Source: Firmicutes bacterium CAG:95
Lineage (GTDB): Bacteria; Bacillota; Clostridia; Lachnospirales; Lachnospiraceae
Length of the DNA: 5,382 nucleotides
Direction of reading: 5' to 3'
NCBI GenBank assembly: GCA_000438155.1
Contig: FR902956.1
Coordinates: 1-5,382 of the forward strand
A program made the position numbers and the translations under genes. A model generated the notes under the pieces. That model saw nothing but the letters and a program-made list of their open reading frames with translations, ran no database searches and was not told the DNA's origin. This document shows positions 1 to 4,999 of this stretch, piece by piece; positions within the stretch are counted from its first letter, which is position 1; every line of letters begins with the position of its first letter.

Positions 1-620
1 CCCCGAGTTATATGAGGTTGGTCATGCCACAGCTTTAAATAGGCACCAATCACATATAAATTAAAGCAGGGAATCAGCTTGCCAAAAGCAAAACCACTAA
101 AACTATCTGATAGTGAACCATATGCAAATCTTGAAACAGTAAAAACGACAACCAAATCCACAATCAGCTTTTTGTATTCATCTATTTCAAGACTCTTAAG
201 CATCTTATTCAGCCACGGAGAAAACAGCATGATAATAACATATGTAGTGAAATACCACCAATTTACATATAAAAGCGGCAAGAAAGACTTTAATATAAGC
301 TTTAATGTAATATATTGTCGCCCAAAAGCTGCAAATAAAACAAATACAACAATCGAATAACATATAACATCTAGGTAAAGCCTTAAAAACCTCTTTAAAG
401 TCATCTTCTGGTCAATCATGAAATATCCCATGATGAGAAGAAAGATTCCAACACCAACCTGACCGAATGCAGTAAAAATGCTATAAAAGTATCTGTTCGC
501 ACCATATCCCAAATCAGTACCTGACAGACCATGTGGATAATGAGAAGCAATAATCATAAACATTGCTATGATTCTAAGTAGCTCTATATTTGAATTTCTT
601 TGCTTATGCATTTCTTTCAT
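1..620 (-). CDS. Acyltransferase 3 family membrane protein, N-terminal part (cut by left window edge)
   Basis: Seen: translating the minus strand from the ATG at 620-618 gives 206 codons with no stop before the edge, so the C-terminus is missing. The N-terminus reads MKEMHKQRNSNIELLRIIAM, then FMIIASHYPHG. This is the usual opening of acyltransferase 3 (OatA/WecH-like) proteins: a basic head, I-E-L-L-R (Arg16), a hydrophobic helix and a conserved His (His27). A second helix with VGVGIFLLIMGYFM, a basic loop (QKMTLKRFLRLY) and further membrane helices with VNWWYF follow. Family knowledge: these proteins transfer acyl, often acetyl, groups onto extracytoplasmic sugars of peptidoglycan, capsule or lipopolysaccharide. 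The start at 620 was chosen because an AAAAAGG lies about 10 bases upstream; a second ATG at 611 is possible. It begins 37 bases after the stop of the nucleotidyltransferase at 658, suggesting the same transcript. Inference: it decorates the glycan made by this locus; the acceptor is unknown. Confidence 0.88.
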   Translation of the reverse strand, partial: MKEMHKQRNSNIELLRIIAMFMIIASHYPHGLSGTDLGYGANRYFYSIFTAFGQVGVGIFLLIMGYFMIDQKMTLKRFLRLYLDVICYSIVVFVLFAAFGRQYITLKLILKSFLPLLYVNWWYFTTYVIIMLFSPWLNKMLKSLEIDEYKKLIVDLVVVFTVSRFAYGSLSDSFSGFAFGKLIPCFNLYVIGAYLKLWHDQPHITR

Positions 621-657
621 TTCAACAATACCTTTTTGACAGCCCTGGACAGCATTA

Positions 658-1389
658 TTAAAAACACTTCTTACATACATCGGTTTCCATAAAGATATTT
701 AAATCTTCCGGAGTGCCAGTACCGAACATCTTAATTCCGACATCATTAAACACTATCTTCATGCCGGCATCAATCATCTCATTATAAACAGGCGCTACAT
801 AGAATTCATTGTTGATGCGAATATTCTTGTCAATCATCTGATGAGCATACTTCACAAAATCGCTGCCATGCTTGTAGTTATATATTCCTACAGTTGCCTC
901 ATTAGATATAACTTCCTTCTCACGCACCAATGTCACGAATCCATTCTCATCGAATTTGATATAGCTCCACTTCGGATGAGAAGCTGGCATCGTCATAATC
1001 AAGCCATCATTATCTCCAATTGCAGATAGATAGTCATTAATATCCGTATCAACATACTGGTCGCTATTAGCAATCATCATTGCGTCTTCATTATTAATGT
1101 ACTCCTCTGCCAGAAGAACCGTGCATGCGGCTCCTTCTGTTATGTGATCGACGGTCACAACCTTGCAACCCAGAGCCATTCTTTCAAGCTCTTTGTCAAT
1201 CCCATACTTCTTTATATGCTCTTCCTGGCAGATAAAAATAAATCTATGGGGCTGTGTCGGAGTGATGTTCTTGATTACATATTCGATCATCGGATGCCCA
1301 TAGATATCAATGAGCGGTTTCGGATTCTTATATCCAGCATTAGCAAAACGGCTGCCTCTACCAGCCATAGGTACTACAATATTCAACAT
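658..1389 (-). CDS. Nucleotidyltransferase (NTP-transferase fold), probable sugar-phosphate or alcohol-phosphate activation
   Basis: A 243-residue single-domain protein of the NTP-transferase (GT-A-like Rossmann) fold, predicted cytoplasmic. Seen: an N-terminal strand and signature loop VPMAGRGSRF (residues 6-15) with PKPL at 23-26, which matches the G-x-G-[ST]-R...PK nucleotide-binding motif. EGAACT (85-90) fits the base/ribose-contacting strand. IANSDQ (106-111) supplies Asp110 at the position of the metal-binding Asp. HPKWSYIK (138-145), an REK at 156-158 and GSDF (175-178) line up with the paralogue at 1810-2541. Family knowledge: such enzymes condense NTP with a phosphorylated sugar or polyol to give an NDP-activated donor and pyrophosphate. 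Similar proteins are sometimes labelled as family 2 glycosyltransferases because the folds are alike, but the GRGSR/PKPL signature favours nucleotidyl transfer. The start is supported by GGAGG at 1398-1402, 8 bases upstream. The actual nucleotide and substrate cannot be read from the sequence. Confidence 0.85.
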   Translation of the reverse strand: MLNIVVPMAGRGSRFANAGYKNPKPLIDIYGHPMIEYVIKNITPTQPHRFIFICQEEHIKKYGIDKELERMALGCKVVTVDHITEGAACTVLLAEEYINNEDAMMIANSDQYVDTDINDYLSAIGDNDGLIMTMPASHPKWSYIKFDENGFVTLVREKEVISNEATVGIYNYKHGSDFVKYAHQMIDKNIRINNEFYVAPVYNEMIDAGMKIVFNDVGIKMFGTGTPEDLNIFMETDVCKKCF

Positions 1390-1397
1390 AATCTATT

Positions 1398-1402
1398 CCT
1401 CC
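1398..1402 (-). promoter_or_regulatory. Ribosome binding site of the nucleotidyltransferase at 1389
   Basis: The minus strand reads GGAGG followed by 8 bases and then the ATG at 1389. This near-ideal Shine-Dalgarno spacing fixes the start and indicates efficient translation independent of the upstream cupin. Confidence 0.75.
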
Positions 1403-1425
1403 AAATTTCTTAATTCCAAACTTTT

Positions 1426-1438
1426 ACGAGTGACTCGT
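1426..1438. repeat. Short inverted repeat in the cupin-nucleotidyltransferase gap
   Basis: ACGAGTGACTCGT is a perfect 6+1+6 base inverted repeat lying 2 bases beyond the cupin stop. As RNA it could form at most a 5-bp stem with a 3-base loop. The following minus-strand bases are AAAAGTTT rather than a U-run, so it does not look like an intrinsic terminator. It could be a weak mRNA-stabilising or processing hairpin, or chance. Confidence 0.3.
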
Positions 1439-1440
1439 CA

Positions 1441-1764
1441 TCACTCCACCAAGTACTTGTCATTGTTAGCCCCTGGGAGCTTAACAACAACATTTTCAGC
1501 ATCTTCCAATGCTTCAAAATCGGTCGCATCTCCCGGCTCCACAATGATAATATCCCCAGCAGAATATACCTTATCGAACATTCTCACTTTCCCCTTAGTA
1601 ACAAGGGTGATTTCCGTAGCAATCTTGTGATAATGTTTTTGCTCTTTATCGCCCTTATTGTAGGTCTTGTAAGCGACCTCACAATCGTTGGTTTTATACA
1701 GTGTCGGTGTGAAGTTTCCAACGAACCAACCTCTCACCATATCATTTAATTTAGCTTCTTTCAT
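1441..1764 (-). CDS. Small single-domain cupin protein
   Basis: A 107-residue protein covering one complete double-stranded beta-helix (cupin) domain and little else. Seen: cupin motif 1 is textbook, G38-x5-H44-Y-H46-x4-E51-x6-G58, giving three of the four usual metal ligands. Motif 2 is recognisable as GDIIIVEPGDATDF (70-83), but the usual His after the Pro-Gly turn is replaced by Asp82 in TDF. The N-terminus has MVRGWFVGNF. Family knowledge: cupins include sugar isomerases and epimerases, dioxygenases and non-enzymatic binding proteins. This one is shorter than FdtA-type keto-isomerases or RmlC-type epimerases, so neither should be assumed. It sits between the two nucleotidyltransferase genes (45 bases after one, 51 before the other), which suggests a role in the same small-molecule pathway. 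The ribosome site is weak: purine-rich AAAGAG about 8 bases upstream. Exact function is unknown. Confidence 0.82.
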   Translation of the reverse strand: MKEAKLNDMVRGWFVGNFTPTLYKTNDCEVAYKTYNKGDKEQKHYHKIATEITLVTKGKVRMFDKVYSAGDIIIVEPGDATDFEALEDAENVVVKLPGANNDKYLVE

Positions 1765-1809
1765 TCTCTTTACTCTTTCTTATATGCCTATCAGTCCAAT
1801 TTTTTCGGC

Positions 1810-2541
1810 CTACTGTTTTTGTTTTTCGCTCATCTTCTCATACTCTCTGATTTTCTCAGGAGAGTAGAAAGAATGATACTGCTCTTTTTCGATCTCATAG
1901 CATCCAATTTTTTTGTTCATAAGAACCAACTCGTTTAATGAACTTGAAATGTAGTATTTACCATTAATACTGTTCTCTTTGAGTATTACCTTCTTAGCTG
2001 CCTCAATGAAGTCGCTGCCATGCTTGAAATAATAGAAACCTGCAATCGCATTCTTTGAAAGCGGCCTTTTCTCTGCGACTTCAATTACATTATCGCCCTC
2101 CATCCTTACATAGCTCCATCTAGGATGAATACTAGGGAATGTAATCACTCCGGCATCAAGGTCATGTTCTTCGAAATAAGCCACAACATCCGAATAGTCC
2201 ACATCTATTATCTGGTCACTGTTTGCAATAATAAGAGGCTCATCGGAGTTTATATAGGAAATGGCAAGCAAACACGTACAAAGTGCTCCGCCTGTCTCAT
2301 TTTTCAAAGTTATAAAGCTACTATCCGGTTCTGTAATAATCTGTGCGGATTTATCAATATGAAACTCCGTGCACTCCTTTTGATTAAACACAAAGATAAA
2401 ATGGTGGTCATCAATACTCTCAAAATTTTTGATGATTTTTTCGAGCATAGTCTCACCGCCGATTTCTAGCATCAGCTTTGGAAAATAATAATCCTTGAAA
2501 AAAGTGGACTTGCCCATTGCTGGTAATAATATATTAATCAT
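1810..2541 (-). CDS. Nucleotidyltransferase-like protein with degenerate active-site loop (paralogue of 658-1389)
   Basis: A 243-residue NTP-transferase-fold protein, the same length as its neighbour at 658-1389 and collinear with it: IANSDQ (105-110), HPRWSYVR (139-146), EKR (157-159), then KHGSDF in both. Seen: the signature loop differs sharply. Where the paralogue has MAGRGSRF, this protein has AMGKSTFF (8-15), so the second Gly and the conserved Arg are gone, while Lys11 and PK (21-22) remain. EGAACT is GGALCT here, and the C-terminal FGTGTPEDL is replaced by YHSFYSPEKI followed by a charged, Lys/Glu-rich tail. The start overlaps the HAD stop by ATGA (2538-2541) and has GAGGTGG 4 bases upstream, so translation is probably coupled to the phosphatase. 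It may be an active enzyme with an altered phosphate-binding loop, or a binding or regulatory partner of the intact paralogue. The fold is well supported; activity is uncertain. Confidence 0.8.
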   Translation of the reverse strand: MINILLPAMGKSTFFKDYYFPKLMLEIGGETMLEKIIKNFESIDDHHFIFVFNQKECTEFHIDKSAQIITEPDSSFITLKNETGGALCTCLLAISYINSDEPLIIANSDQIIDVDYSDVVAYFEEHDLDAGVITFPSIHPRWSYVRMEGDNVIEVAEKRPLSKNAIAGFYYFKHGSDFIEAAKKVILKENSINGKYYISSSLNELVLMNKKIGCYEIEKEQYHSFYSPEKIREYEKMSEKQKQ

Positions 2542-3164
2542 GCTTCCACCTCGTCAATCTTATTTCTTATGTTTGTATAGTTTACGTCATACACCGTTTC
2601 AACCTGCAAGACATACGCTCCACTTGCCAGACCAGCTTTCACACCATTCGGATTGTCTTCTACGACCACGCACTCATCAGGCTTAAGACCAAACCTGCTG
2701 ATAGCCGTCAAATACATTTCAGGATCCGGCTTTGCCTTTGTGACATCCTCGTTAGATACAATCAAATCAAGATAATGCGTTAATGCAGCCTTGTCCATCA
2801 TATTGCAGATTGTGTTCCGAATAGAGTTCGAGCATACCGCAATCCGGTAACCCTCGTTATTTAACCGCGAGAGTGCGTATTCATGATGGAACATAGGATG
2901 ACACTTCTCATTTACCAAACGCATTGTATTGTTCTGCTTCACTTGATTGATAAACCCATGTAACTCTTTTGGCAAATAATTCTGCTCTCCAAGTAGCTCA
3001 AGTTTCACCTTTGTGGGCAGCCCATCAAAAGTATGCAGATGATCATACCTACTGATCTCAACGCCAAACAATCTTAGTGCATCGTTCAACGCTTCATAAT
3101 GCCAGTCTTTGGCATCGATTAAAACACCATCCATATCAAACAAGATGGCCTTGATCTTAGACAT
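2538..3164 (-). CDS. HAD-superfamily phosphatase (beta-phosphoglucomutase/phosphatase-like, subfamily IA)
   Basis: A 208-residue soluble HAD hydrolase with all four catalytic motifs. Motif I is LFDMDGVL with nucleophile Asp10 and acid/base Asp12. Motif II is VCSNS with Ser112. Motif III is KAKPDPEMY with Lys145. Motif IV is VVEDNPNG with Glu169 and Asp170 for Mg2+. Residues of about 15-90 between motifs I and II form the helical C1 cap, including the HTFDGLPTK stretch typical of beta-phosphoglucomutase-like members. Family knowledge: these enzymes hydrolyse, or rarely isomerise, small phosphorylated sugars and polyols. The start at 3164 is set by GGAGGAAGG (3169-3177) and by motif I lying right after it. 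The stop overlaps the next gene's start (ATGA), so it is probably produced in step with the nucleotidyltransferase-like protein. Inference: it removes or proofreads a phosphate on the pathway intermediate. A true phosphoglucomutase role is less likely in this context, but cannot be excluded. Confidence 0.9.
   Translation of the reverse strand: MSKIKAILFDMDGVLIDAKDWHYEALNDALRLFGVEISRYDHLHTFDGLPTKVKLELLGEQNYLPKELHGFINQVKQNNTMRLVNEKCHPMFHHEYALSRLNNEGYRIAVCSNSIRNTICNMMDKAALTHYLDLIVSNEDVTKAKPDPEMYLTAISRFGLKPDECVVVEDNPNGVKAGLASGAYVLQVETVYDVNYTNIRNKIDEVEA
2546..2552 (-). promoter_or_regulatory. Ribosome binding site inside the HAD gene for the downstream nucleotidyltransferase-like gene
   Basis: GAGGTGG on the minus strand lies within the last codons of the HAD gene, 4 bases before the ATG at 2541. 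With the ATGA overlap at 2538-2541 this is a typical arrangement for translational coupling. Confidence 0.65.
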
Positions 3165-3168
3165 CGTT

Positions 3169-3177
3169 CCTTCCTCC
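3169..3177 (-). promoter_or_regulatory. Ribosome binding site of the HAD phosphatase
   Basis: GGAGGAAGG on the minus strand, 4 bases before the ATG at 3164, is a strong purine-rich Shine-Dalgarno stretch. It fits the 71-base gap after the phosphodiesterase-like gene, in which I found no convincing promoter or terminator. Confidence 0.7.
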
Positions 3178-3235
3178 CTGTTATTACAACATTTTCGTAT
3201 TATTTCTATCGTTCTATCTTATTCTGTAATTCTAC

Positions 3236-3868
3236 CTACTTCCCATAGAAGAACACTCTAGCATCTTTCGGATGGTTAGTACAAAGCATAACCTCATCGT
3301 TATTCAACAAATCAGAATCTTTCAAAAGTCTCCACTGTTCATCGTTCTTTCGACTGTGCAGATCCTCTGAAACAATACAGACCTTTTTCCCCTGCTTTAA
3401 AAAGCCGTGAATTCTATCTATGCCATACCAGGACTCATAGAATGAATCCAGCCAAACGCCAACGCTTTTATCAAGAAGCACTGGATTTTGCAAAATATCG
3501 CTACAGCCGGTAAATATGTTCAAATTCGTTTTCTCCGTCTGATAAACGAGATCCGGGATGGACATATCAAATGTAAAATAGTTGGTATGCTTGTATTTCT
3601 TTAACAAAGCCTCTACAACATCTGCTTGCCCATCAGCCTTGATGTTAAGTGCCAATGGAAGATTTCTGCCATTCATGATTTGCAATAAGTCTTCAAACGT
3701 CATCTCATCGCCATTTGGCATATTATGTGAGATGACTATATTTCCGTTGATATCCCTTAAATCTGTCTCTGTTCCAAAGCCCAAGTCAAAAGAGCGGTCA
3801 AAAGCAACTCTTTTATTGCTTTCTGTTTGGAAGTCTTTCCAGTATCCTCTATGTGATAATATGATCAT
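3236..3868 (-). CDS. Glycerophosphodiester phosphodiesterase (GDPD)-like protein, short cytoplasmic form
   Basis: A 210-residue protein with the start of a PLC-like/GDPD TIM barrel. Seen: ILSHRGY gives His6-Arg7, TESN (15-18) stands where GDPDs have E-N-T, GTETDLRD gives the metal ligands Glu34 and Asp36, and VISHN supplies His48, the second catalytic His. LALNIKADG (72-80) corresponds to the L-x-E/N-x-K strand. It differs from standard GDPDs in having HN instead of HD after His48, Asn75 where the family often has Glu, and a shorter barrel (about 210 versus about 240 or more residues). There is no signal peptide, so it acts in the cytoplasm. Family knowledge: GDPDs split glycerophosphodiesters to glycerol 3-phosphate plus an alcohol. 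Its place next to a phosphatase and nucleotidyltransferases suggests a phosphodiester intermediate in glycan precursor synthesis. Its ATG overlaps the upstream acyltransferase stop (ATGA, 3865-3868). GGAGG (3881-3885) is 12 bases away, rather far, and an in-frame TAG just upstream leaves no earlier start. Confidence 0.8.
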   Translation of the reverse strand: MIILSHRGYWKDFQTESNKRVAFDRSFDLGFGTETDLRDINGNIVISHNMPNGDEMTFEDLLQIMNGRNLPLALNIKADGQADVVEALLKKYKHTNYFTFDMSIPDLVYQTEKTNLNIFTGCSDILQNPVLLDKSVGVWLDSFYESWYGIDRIHGFLKQGKKVCIVSEDLHSRKNDEQWRLLKDSDLLNNDEVMLCTNHPKDARVFFYGK

Positions 3869-4503
3869 TGTTGAATTCTACCTCCGTATGAAGTCCTTAC
3901 GAAATATACAAACTTATAAAGAATGATACTTACACAAACAGTTACAAATATAACCGCAAATGGAAATATGCTATTGCTCAAATTAAATTCTTTTATCAGC
4001 GTTCCCACCATCGGATGTATAAAATAAGCAATCATAGAACAATTAGTTCCGAAATACACAACGGCATTCCAAAACAAATTTTCGCTAGTACTATGACTTT
4101 TAATACAATATTTGAACGCAAAAAATTCGGCAAGAATTGTTCCAACATAGAGCACGCAATTTGTATTCGGAAATAAACTCATAGCAAGTAAGCTTTCTAA
4201 TATGCTTAATGCACCAAATAATACCATCCAAAGCAGTTCTTTGTCTGTTTTCAATCGTAATCCATCATGCATTTTAAAGCCCAAAAGCATAAATGGTATG
4301 GCATCAAAATAAACATTTCTCACAACATATGTATCATTTAAGCTTATTGGCCCAATGCTCGTAACTCCCAACCCTACTAATATGAACCTAACAAAAATGT
4401 GTACCGAAAACAGTAATATAGAAATTTCAACAGCTCGATCGTATAGGAGCCACTTCATTTTGAGCTTGCACATAACGAAGAACAAAATGTATGCTTCTAG
4501 CAA
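3865..4503 (-). CDS. C-terminal portion of the frameshifted acyltransferase 3 gene (not independently translated in all likelihood)
   Basis: This open frame begins formally at a TTG (4503-4501), but that codon is the Leu of the WFLWALLEAY motif in the repaired protein, and no ribosome site precedes it. The 212 residues contain about six membrane helices. VVRNVYFDAIPFMLLGF (61-77) is the family's conserved R-N...P-F...L-G segment. Later come a helix ending in FAFKYC and AYFIHPMVG with its conserved His. A basic tail (FVRTSYGGRIQQ) ends the protein. The stretch is intact with no additional stops, consistent with continued selection on its coding capacity. As sequenced, ribosomes starting at 4934 would not enter this frame unless they slip on the G tract. 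Confidence 0.6.
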   Translation of the reverse strand: MLEAYILFFVMCKLKMKWLLYDRAVEISILLFSVHIFVRFILVGLGVTSIGPISLNDTYVVRNVYFDAIPFMLLGFKMHDGLRLKTDKELLWMVLFGALSILESLLAMSLFPNTNCVLYVGTILAEFFAFKYCIKSHSTSENLFWNAVVYFGTNCSMIAYFIHPMVGTLIKEFNLSNSIFPFAVIFVTVCVSIILYKFVYFVRTSYGGRIQQ

Positions 4504-4934
4504 AGCCCATAAGAACCACTGCCCCCCCCGTATAAAGTTGCACCAAATAACACGGTTTTTAAAATAGCTTTTAATGAAAATACACCCATTAAAAAGTCAA
4601 GCAATATTTTCCCGCTCAAACCTTTTTCAATCACCAGAGAAATCAATCCAAATACAAAGTAAATAGATAGATGCGTAAATGTCAACTTTGCGGCATGCTT
4701 GATTTTCTTTGGAAGGACTTTTTCGACATCGGATAAAGAACTTCTCCATAGGAAATACCCCGATACCATAAAAAATAATGGAACCCCAAGATGCGAAACA
4801 GTAACTTCTATTGATCCTACTAACCCATCATGATGAAAGTGATTGATTATGACCAAAATACAAGCAACGCATTTAAAAAAATCTATTGTAGTATTTCTTC
4901 TAGCTTTATTATTACAATCCACTACCTGTGTCAT
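4497..4934 (-). CDS. N-terminal portion of the frameshifted acyltransferase 3 gene (truncated product as sequenced)
   Basis: The sequence as given encodes 145 residues: a basic head (ARRN), TIDFFKCVACILVIINHFHH with the conserved Asp18/Lys21 region and His32, and the second helix GVPLFFMVSGYFLW (50-63). A basic amphipathic stretch (VLPKKIKHAAK) and further helices follow, then the out-of-frame tail SGSYGLC after three Gly codons. R/K at the end of the first motif and the His at the end of the first helix are the hallmark residues of the family. The start is well supported by GGAGGG 7 bases upstream. A protein ending here lacks more than half of the transmembrane core and would be expected to be inactive. 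Confidence 0.7.
   Translation of the reverse strand: MTQVVDCNNKARRNTTIDFFKCVACILVIINHFHHDGLVGSIEVTVSHLGVPLFFMVSGYFLWRSSLSDVEKVLPKKIKHAAKLTFTHLSIYFVFGLISLVIEKGLSGKILLDFLMGVFSLKAILKTVLFGATLYGGGSGSYGLC
4522..4529 (-). repeat. Homopolymeric G8 tract inside the acyltransferase gene (slipped-strand contingency candidate)
   Basis: The plus strand shows eight consecutive C residues, i.e. G8 in the coding direction, bounded by C on both sides. The run encodes Gly codons GGG GGG GG|C after the Tyr of YGG, at the codons of a conserved Gly-Gly motif. Eight Gs put the downstream part out of frame; six or nine keep it in frame. It is the only G/C homopolymer of this length in an otherwise AT-rich window, which makes chance occurrence less attractive. 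Long G tracts are known mutation hot spots for replication slippage and are also prone to sequencing error. Confidence 0.8.
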
Positions 4935-4940
4935 TAAATG

Positions 4941-4946
4941 CCCTCC
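4941..4946 (-). promoter_or_regulatory. Ribosome binding site of the frameshifted acyltransferase gene
   Basis: GGAGGG on the minus strand, 6 to 7 bases before the ATG at 4934, is a strong Shine-Dalgarno match. An intact, strong initiation region supports the view that the gene is still under selection for expression. Confidence 0.7.
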
Positions 4947-4999
4947 GCATTCTATCAGACTGAAAACAGTTTATCGTTCGATTCTTAAATAGTTAACTA

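Larger units (their letters stand above)
3865..4934 (-). pseudogene. Acyltransferase 3 family gene, frameshifted at a G8 tract (candidate phase-variable gene, OFF as sequenced)
   Basis: Two adjacent minus-strand reading frames together make one ordinary acyltransferase 3 protein. The first (from 4934) gives the N-terminal helices, then runs through GATLYGGGSGSYGLC and stops at 4499-4497. The second frame continues with the missing middle and C-terminal helices. Adding one G to the eight-G run (4522-4529), or deleting two, gives YGG(G)QWFLWALLEAYILFF, a continuous reading into the second frame. The repaired length is 356 residues with nine Gs or 355 with six, normal for the family. Family knowledge: such membrane proteins O-acylate (often acetylate) cell-surface sugars. 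It lies 65 bases after a hexapeptide acetyltransferase, with ribosome site GGAGGG at 4941-4946, and its end overlaps the phosphodiesterase-like start. No other disabling lesion is visible, which argues for reversible switching or a sequencing error rather than decay. Confidence 0.85.

Noticed and set aside
79..360. Plus-strand open frame of 93 codons
   Set aside because: It lies antisense to the acyltransferase 3 gene at 1-620, has no ribosome site, and its translation resembles no family. It is a shadow frame.
1310..1630. Plus-strand open frame spanning the cupin-nucleotidyltransferase gap
   Set aside because: It is antisense to two well-supported genes with clear motifs, has low-complexity Ser/Thr/Ile content and no recognisable domain.
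1908..1914. A7 run within the nucleotidyltransferase-like gene as another contingency tract
   Set aside because: Runs of 6 to 7 A/T are common in this AT-rich window (another is at 4875-4881), and the frame is intact across it.
3207..3214. TATCGTTC occurs in two intergenic gaps (3207-3214 and 4972-4979)
   Set aside because: Eight bases shared twice without conserved flanks or position relative to the starts is within what chance can give.
3165..3235. Possible promoter in the 71-base gap before the HAD gene
   Set aside because: AT-rich with several TAATA-like stretches, but no paired TTGACA/TATAAT boxes at proper spacing. Only the ribosome site is convincing.
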